Assembly: GCA_963837445.1 (NCBI GenBank) | Contig: CAWINK010000021.1 | Coordinates: forward strand, 496,001 to 560,000 | Direction: 5' to 3' | Source: JACVRW01 sp963837445 | Lineage (GTDB): Bacteria; Actinomycetota; Thermoleophilia; Solirubrobacterales; Thermoleophilaceae | Length of the DNA: 64,000 nucleotides | Shown: one piece after another, positions 59,829 to 64,000 of the stretch | Numbering within the stretch: position 1 is the stretch's first letter | Layout: each line of letters starts with the position of its first letter | The notes under the pieces: generated by a model | The model's database searches: none | What the model was told of the DNA's origin: nothing | What the model saw: the letters and a program-made list of their open reading frames with translations, nothing else | Translations under genes and position numbers: made by a program

Positions 59829-60565
59829 TGCGCCGTCCAGCCCCCATCGACCAGCAGGCTGGTTCCGGTCACTAGCGCGGCGGCGTCGGACGCGAGATAC
59901 ACGACCGCGCCGGTGACGTCATCCACGCGGCCGAGGCGCCCCAGCGGTATGCGCCGCTCGACCGCCGCCCTGAACTCGGCATCGGCAAAGAAGGGCGCGG
60001 TCATGGGCGTCTCGACGAACGTGGGGGCGACCGCGTTCACCCTCACCCGGTGCGGAGCCAGCTCCACGGCCGCCGCCTTGGTCAGACCCTCGACAGCGTG
60101 CTTCGTCGTGCAGTAGACGCTGCGCTCCTCGGCGCCCACGTGGCCCATCTGCGAGGAGATCAGGACGATCGACCCTCCACCCGCGTCGACCATCCGGCGT
60201 GCGGCCGCCTGGAGCGTCACGAAGGCGGCACGCACGTTCAGCGCGAGCAGGGAGTCGAGCTGCTCGTCAGTGACATCGAGCAGCGGCTCGGGCTCGTTCG
60301 CGCCCGCGCTGATCACCAGCACGTCGAGGCGCGGCAGCCCGGACACCAGGTGGCGCACGCTCTTCGAGTGAGTCACGTCGAGGGCCACCGGCCGGGCGTT
60401 GCGGCCGAGCGCGCGGACCTCCGTGGCCACACGCTCGAGCTCGTCGGGCGAGCGGCTCACCATCACCACGTCCGCGCCCGCCCTCGCCAGCGCCTGGGCG
60501 CAGCCGCGGCCGATCCCGCGCCCGGCCCCCGTCACGAGCGCGGTACGGCCGTCGAGGGCGCTCAA
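59825..60565 (-). CDS. SDR-family dehydrogenase (operon gene 4)
   Basis: A 246-residue SDR, TTG 60565 overlapping the previous stop by 4 bp (TTGA). It has TGAGRGIGRGCAQ (11-23), ISAGANEPEP (ISAG in place of NNAG), VYCTTKHAVEG with the Tyr/Lys pair, and the closing GTSLLVDGGW. It probably works with the HisD-like enzyme on the same substrate. The start is set by overlap; the upstream frame lacks homology. Confidence 0.9.
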   Translation of the reverse strand: MSALDGRTALVTGAGRGIGRGCAQALARAGADVVMVSRSPDELERVATEVRALGRNARPVALDVTHSKSVRHLVSGLPRLDVLVISAGANEPEPLLDVTDEQLDSLLALNVRAAFVTLQAAARRMVDAGGGSIVLISSQMGHVGAEERSVYCTTKHAVEGLTKAAAVELAPHRVRVNAVAPTFVETPMTAPFFADAEFRAAVERRIPLGRLGRVDDVTGAVVYLASDAAALVTGTSLLVDGGWTAQ

Positions 60566-61845
60566 GCCTCGACCTCGAGGCGCTCGAGCCGCATCCGGGC
60601 GGTGAGCGCGTGCCCGGCGAATGCCTCGGCGTCCGAGATGGCGGCGGCGGCCGGCGCCACCCGGCGCGTGCCCTCGTCGGTCAGGCGCTGGTAGGTCACC
60701 GTCTTCAGGAACTTGCCCACCCAGAGACCGCCCGTGTAGCGCGCCGCACCCGCGGTGGGCAGCACGTGGTTGGTGCCAACGGCCTTGTCGCCGTACACGA
60801 CGGTGGCCTCGGCACCGAGGAACAGCGACCCGTAGTTGCGCAGGCCCTCCAGGTAGGCATCGAGCTCGCTCTCCTCGGCGTGGACCTCCACGTGTTCGTG
60901 GGCATAGCGATTGGCGATCTCGATCGCCTCGTCGCGTCCCGCCGCCACGACGATCTCGCCGTACGCGCTCCATGCCTCGCCGGCCACCTCGCGCGTGGGC
61001 CAGTGGCGCAGCAGGCGCTCCACCGTGCTCACCACCGCGGCGCCGAGCGCCCGCGACGTGGTCACGAGAACCGCCGGCGACGTGGGGCCATGCTCCGCCT
61101 GGCCGAGCAGGTCTGCGGCCACCAGCTCGGAGTCGGCGCGCTCGTCAGCAAGCACGAGGATCTCCGTGGGACCCGCCAGCAGATCGATGCCGACCCTGCC
61201 GAACAGCTGGCGCTTCGCCTCCGCCACGTAGGCATTGCCGGCGCCCACGATCATGTCCACGGGCTCGAGCTCGCCCAGACCGAACGCCATCGCGGCCAGG
61301 GCCTGCACGCCGCCCAGGCAGGCGATCTGGTCCGCTCCGGAGCTGGCGATCGCATGAAGCGTCGCGTGATCCACCCCGCGGCCCTCGCGCGGCGGCGCGC
61401 ACGCGACCACGCGGCCCACGCCCGCCACCCGGGGGACGACGATTGTCATGAAGGCGGACGCGACCATGGGGTAGCGACCGCCCGGCACGTACGAGCCGAC
61501 AGCATCGACCGGCACGTGCCGGTGGCCGAGCCGCACACCCGGAAGCGTCTCGACGTCGAGCTCCGTGAGCGTGGCGAGCTGGTGCTCGGCGAACCCTCGC
61601 ACCTGCTCCTGCGCGAACGCTATGTGGGCCTTCAGCTCGTCCGGGAGCGACGCGCTCGCCTCGTGCACCTTCGCCTCGCTCACGAGGAACGAGTCCGGCG
61701 CCCAGCCGTCGAGCCTGAGCGACCAGTCGCGCACGGCCGGCTCGCCGCGCTCCTCGATATCGAGCAGCATCGCCGAGACCCTCTCGCGCACGTCGTGGCG
61801 CGCCTGCGCGGGCGGCACCTGGGCTCGCTTCAGGAACTCGGCCAC
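60562..61845 (-). CDS. Histidinol-dehydrogenase-family enzyme, HpsN-like catabolic type (operon gene 3)
   Basis: A 427-residue protein of the HisD family. Key blocks are VGSYVPGGRYPMVASAFMTI, AEAKRQLFGRVGIDLLAGPT, zinc-binding Q249/H252 (LGQAEHG), catalytic E317-H318 (YAHEHVEV) and GTNHVLPTAGAARYTGG. These details fit the HpsN-like catabolic branch (sulfonate/polyol dehydrogenases) better than true histidine biosynthesis, and no his genes are nearby. It would carry out an NAD-dependent four-electron oxidation of a primary alcohol to an acid. It begins at GTG 61845. Confidence 0.88.
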   Translation of the reverse strand: MAEFLKRAQVPPAQARHDVRERVSAMLLDIEERGEPAVRDWSLRLDGWAPDSFLVSEAKVHEASASLPDELKAHIAFAQEQVRGFAEHQLATLTELDVETLPGVRLGHRHVPVDAVGSYVPGGRYPMVASAFMTIVVPRVAGVGRVVACAPPREGRGVDHATLHAIASSGADQIACLGGVQALAAMAFGLGELEPVDMIVGAGNAYVAEAKRQLFGRVGIDLLAGPTEILVLADERADSELVAADLLGQAEHGPTSPAVLVTTSRALGAAVVSTVERLLRHWPTREVAGEAWSAYGEIVVAAGRDEAIEIANRYAHEHVEVHAEESELDAYLEGLRNYGSLFLGAEATVVYGDKAVGTNHVLPTAGAARYTGGLWVGKFLKTVTYQRLTDEGTRRVAPAAAAISDAEAFAGHALTARMRLERLEVEA

Positions 61846-61847
61846 GC

Positions 61848-62615
61848 CTACGCCGCCAGGACTGGGGCGTAGCCGAGCTCGGCGGAGAGCGCCGCCGCCG
61901 CGCTCATCACGGCAGCGCCCACCTCGCTGTAGCGGTCCGCCTGGAGGCGCTCGACGGGCGCCACCACGGCCAGCGCCGCCACGGCCTCACCCGTGTTGGA
62001 GAAGACCGGGGCGGCCAGGCCGCGCGTGTCGGGCTCGTACTCGCGGTCCTCGACCGAGTACCCGCGAGCCACCGTTCGCGCGAGCTCGCGCCGGAGCGAC
62101 TCCGGCCCGACCGTCGTGCGCTCCGTGAAGCTGGCGAGCGTCTGCTCGAGGACGGCCTCACGCCACTCCTGGCGCCAGGCGAGCAGCGCCTTGCCGGCCG
62201 CGGTGCAGTGGCAGGGCACGAGCTCGCGAAGGTGTGGGCGGCAGCCGTCCGCCCCCTCGCCCTGGTCATGCACGAGGCAGAGCGCGAACAGATGGCTCGG
62301 CACGCACAGGTGGCAGCCCTCGCCGAGCTGCTCGCGCAGCGCTGTCACGTACGGCAGCGCTGTGGCGGGAAGCTCCGCGCGCTCCACGACCTGCCCCGCG
62401 AGGGCAACCACCCGCATGGTCGGCCGGTAGCGCCGGCGGCGATCGTCGCTGAGCATCACGTACCCCTCCGAGTCCAGCCGCTTGAGCACGCGCCGCGCGG
62501 TGCGCACGTGCACGCCCAGCGCGTCGGCAAGCTCCGGCGCCGAACGCGGGCGGACCGCCAGCAGCTCCATGGCGCGCAGCGTGCGGGTCACGTGCCACGC
62601 CTCAGGTGCGGACAT
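61848..62615 (-). CDS. IclR-family transcriptional regulator (operon gene 2)
   Basis: A 255-residue IclR protein: N-terminal winged helix (RTLRAMELLAVRPRSAPELA; VRTARRVLKRLDSEGYV) and C-terminal effector domain (CHCTAAGKALLAWRQEW; RGYSVEDREYEPDTRGLAAP). It probably senses the pathway substrate or an intermediate. Unusually it is embedded between the aldolase and the HisD-like gene, overlapping the former by 14 bp. Confidence 0.92.
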   Translation of the reverse strand: MSAPEAWHVTRTLRAMELLAVRPRSAPELADALGVHVRTARRVLKRLDSEGYVMLSDDRRRRYRPTMRVVALAGQVVERAELPATALPYVTALREQLGEGCHLCVPSHLFALCLVHDQGEGADGCRPHLRELVPCHCTAAGKALLAWRQEWREAVLEQTLASFTERTTVGPESLRRELARTVARGYSVEDREYEPDTRGLAAPVFSNTGEAVAALAVVAPVERLQADRYSEVGAAVMSAAAALSAELGYAPVLAA

Positions 62616-63390
62616 GGGACTCCTCCCGTGCCGGCGCTACCAGCGCCAGCTCTCGTCGCAGCTTCTGTGTGCCGGTGGCGAGAGCGTGGGCATAGATGCG
62701 CACGTCGGCCGCGAGCACCAGGACCGTGGAGCGTGCACCGGCGAGTTCCGCGAGTAGTGCTGCATCGTCGGGGCCGGCGATCCCAGAGGCGATGCCGGCG
62801 GCGTCGGCGGCCTGCTGCACGTGCGTCACCGCGTCGCGGAAGCCGGCCGACCGCGCGTCCGTGTCGCCGCCAAGGGCGAGCGCCAGGTCGGCACAGCCCA
62901 CGACGAGCGCGTCCACGCCGTCCACCGCTGCGATCGCGTCCGCATTCTCGACCGCCGCCGGGGACTCCACCTGGACCATGCAGACCGGGCGCGGGCGCAA
63001 CCCCGCGTGCCGGCCGTAGTCCGAGCCGCGCCGGGCCGCGAAGCCCCTGGAGCCAGCCGGCGGATAGCTGAGGCGCTCCACGACACGCGCCGCCTCGTCT
63101 GCACCGTCCACATGCGGGACCACGATGCCGTCGGCGCCGGCATCGAGCGCGGTGCCGACCGCGCGGTCGTGGGCATCGCGCACCCGAACGAGGCTCGCCG
63201 CCCCTCCGGCGCGCGCCGCGATCGCAAGGGCCTGGACGTCGGCGCCCGCGAGGGCGCCGTGCTCCAGGTCGATCCATACGAAGTCGAAGGAGCGCGAACT
63301 GAGCTCGGCCAGAGCCACGTCCGGCAGCGTCACGACAGTGCCGAGCAGTGGCTCTCGAGCGCTCAGGCGGCTCCGAAGGGCAATTTCCAC
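62602..63390 (-). CDS. HpcH/HpaI-family class II aldolase (operon gene 1)
   Basis: A 262-residue protein with SFDFVWIDLEHGAL (catalytic His), GADGIVVPHVDGADEAARVV, MVQVESPAAVENADAI (metal Glu) and GCADLALALGG (metal Asp). The family cleaves 2-keto-3-deoxy sugar acids and similar substrates to pyruvate plus an aldehyde. It is first in the operon, just downstream of the palindromic operator at 63394, and overlaps the IclR gene by 14 bp. Confidence 0.93.
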   Translation of the reverse strand: MEIALRSRLSAREPLLGTVVTLPDVALAELSSRSFDFVWIDLEHGALAGADVQALAIAARAGGAASLVRVRDAHDRAVGTALDAGADGIVVPHVDGADEAARVVERLSYPPAGSRGFAARRGSDYGRHAGLRPRPVCMVQVESPAAVENADAIAAVDGVDALVVGCADLALALGGDTDARSAGFRDAVTHVQQAADAAGIASGIAGPDDAALLAELAGARSTVLVLAADVRIYAHALATGTQKLRRELALVAPAREESHVRT

Positions 63391-63393
63391 CTG

Positions 63394-63408
63394 AGTGATT
63401 CAATCACT
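63394..63408. promoter_or_regulatory. Perfect palindrome AGTGATT-C-AATCACT, candidate operator
   Basis: It starts 4 bp upstream of the aldolase start and lies between the six-gene operon and the GntR/FCD gene (stop near 63471). The AT-rich dyad is the strongest in this region. Either the FCD regulator or the IclR protein could bind here. Confidence 0.65.
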
Positions 63409-63470
63409 GACTCACCGATTTGATCAAGGACCCATCGCGGTCCCTTGCCGAGCAAGCGAACTCGCCCCGC

Positions 63471-64000
63471 CTACGGAGCTGTGGCGGGCGCGCTGCCGCT
63501 GTATTCGCGCAGGTAGCCCTCGACCGTGAGCAGGTGCGCGCGCATGGCCTCGCGGGCGTGCTCGGACTCCCCGGCGCGGATCGCGTCGAGGATGCGCTCG
63601 TGCTCCGGCAGCCCGCGCTCGAAGCGCATGTGCGGCCGCGCGAGCGCTCCGAACGTGGCCGCCAGGGCGCGGTGGATCGGCTCGGTCATCTGCCCCAGGA
63701 CCGGGTTGCCGGCGGCGCGCACGACCGCGCGATGGAAGGCCACGTCCGCGTCGTGGTAGAGCTGCTCCCCGGCCGGGTTGGCGCGCGCGCCCTCTGCGGT
63801 GAGGCGCATCCTCTCGAACGCGTGGGCAAGCTCCTGCTCCGCTTCTGGAGTGGCCCGCTCGGCCGCGAGCCCCGCGGCCTCGACCTCGAGGATCCGCCGG
63901 CACTCGAGGTACTCGCGCAGCACCTCCGCCGCCCGCGGTCCGCCAAGTAGCGCTGCCAGCACATCTGGGTCGAACCGGTCCCAGGCGTGCTCGGCCGTGA
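63471..64000 (-). CDS. GntR-family regulator (FadR/FCD type), N-terminus beyond the window edge
   Basis: An open frame from the right edge to 63471, about 176 residues. It contains the FCD ligand domain: AEVLREYLECRRILEVEAAG, then YHDADVAFHRAVVRAAGNPV and the closing HERILDAIRAGESEHAREAM. The metal-binding Asp/His pattern of FCD proteins is present. The short leading segment WDRFDPDVLAALL is the normal link to the GntR winged helix, which lies outside. It faces the catabolic operon in the same direction and probably controls it. Confidence 0.9.
   Translation of the reverse strand, partial: TAEHAWDRFDPDVLAALLGGPRAAEVLREYLECRRILEVEAAGLAAERATPEAEQELAHAFERMRLTAEGARANPAGEQLYHDADVAFHRAVVRAAGNPVLGQMTEPIHRALAATFGALARPHMRFERGLPEHERILDAIRAGESEHAREAMRAHLLTVEGYLREYSGSAPATAP

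Noticed and set aside
60562..61845. Biosynthetic histidinol dehydrogenase (hisD)
   Set aside because: No other his genes are nearby, the surrounding genes are catabolic, and the sequence details fit the HpsN-like branch better.

Overview
The window is about 64 kb of very GC-rich, gene-dense bacterial chromosome. Gene content points to a high-GC actinobacterium: KorAB ferredoxin oxidoreductase, a split three-gene PntAA/AB/B transhydrogenase, an ECF sigma factor carrying its own zinc-finger anti-sigma domain, a SpoIIE/RsbW/STAS partner switch, a nearly exact TGTGA-N6-TCACA site, and HpcH/HisD-type catabolic genes. A deep-branching lineage such as Thermoleophilia/Solirubrobacterales is my best guess, from gene content only. 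I saw no rRNA, tRNA, CRISPR array, prophage, insertion sequence or replication origin.

Layout. 0-6.2 kb: edge-truncated subtilisin, two MDR dehydrogenases, a lipase-like hydrolase, a broken methyltransferase, a tandem rhodanese and a flavin/F420-type oxidoreductase. 6.2-9.9 kb: an OpuC-type compatible-solute ABC transporter (ATPase, permease, permease, binding protein) riddled with single-base indels, running directly into mtnA and a coupled DUF1152 gene. 12.4-18.2 kb: KorBA and PntAA-AB-B, divergently transcribed. 18.2-26.5 kb: small conserved genes, ArfB, an HxlR regulator facing two tandem HtrA-like proteases, an NlpC/P60 lipoprotein, DUF1244, a repeat-bearing tail-anchored peptide and a ferredoxin. 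27-30 kb: ECF sigma plus putative membrane anti-sigma, and an adenylate cyclase. 30-34 kb: aldehyde oxidation genes and a hydrolase. 34-37 kb: SpoIIE-type partner switch. 37-39 kb: three consecutive genes, each with one frameshift. 39-46.4 kb: sigma/anti-sigma fusion, a Cys-repeat secreted protein, DmpA peptidase, trypsin, P450 and cyclopropane synthase. 46-57 kb: SGNH hydrolase, DEAD helicase, desaturase, AzlCD, MmsA, slipin/NfeD, an unusual sulfatase-fold lipoprotein, XRE/MarR pair. 57-64 kb: HD-GYP protein, then a tightly packed six-gene catabolic operon (aldolase, IclR, HisD/HpsN-like, SDR, SMP-30, SDR) behind a palindromic operator and a GntR/FCD regulator.

The most interesting items are (i) the six-gene HisD-like operon, whose substrate is not obvious; (ii) a dispersed 51-bp palindrome (82% identical copies at 12.4 and 44.7 kb, both between convergent genes) with an associated 27-bp module repeated at 33.9 and 44.7 kb; (iii) an HxlR regulator with a strong candidate operator in front of two HtrA-like proteases that lack export signals; (iv) a Tat lipoprotein of the sulfatase fold with Thr where the formylglycine Cys/Ser should be; and (v) a sigma/anti-sigma fusion facing a secreted protein with three Cys-pair repeats. 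The frameshifts are clustered in patches (4.2, 6.5-9.9, 37.5-39.0 and 51.1-51.5 kb). The broken frames still encode well-preserved family motifs, so consensus error in the assembly is at least as likely as gene decay.
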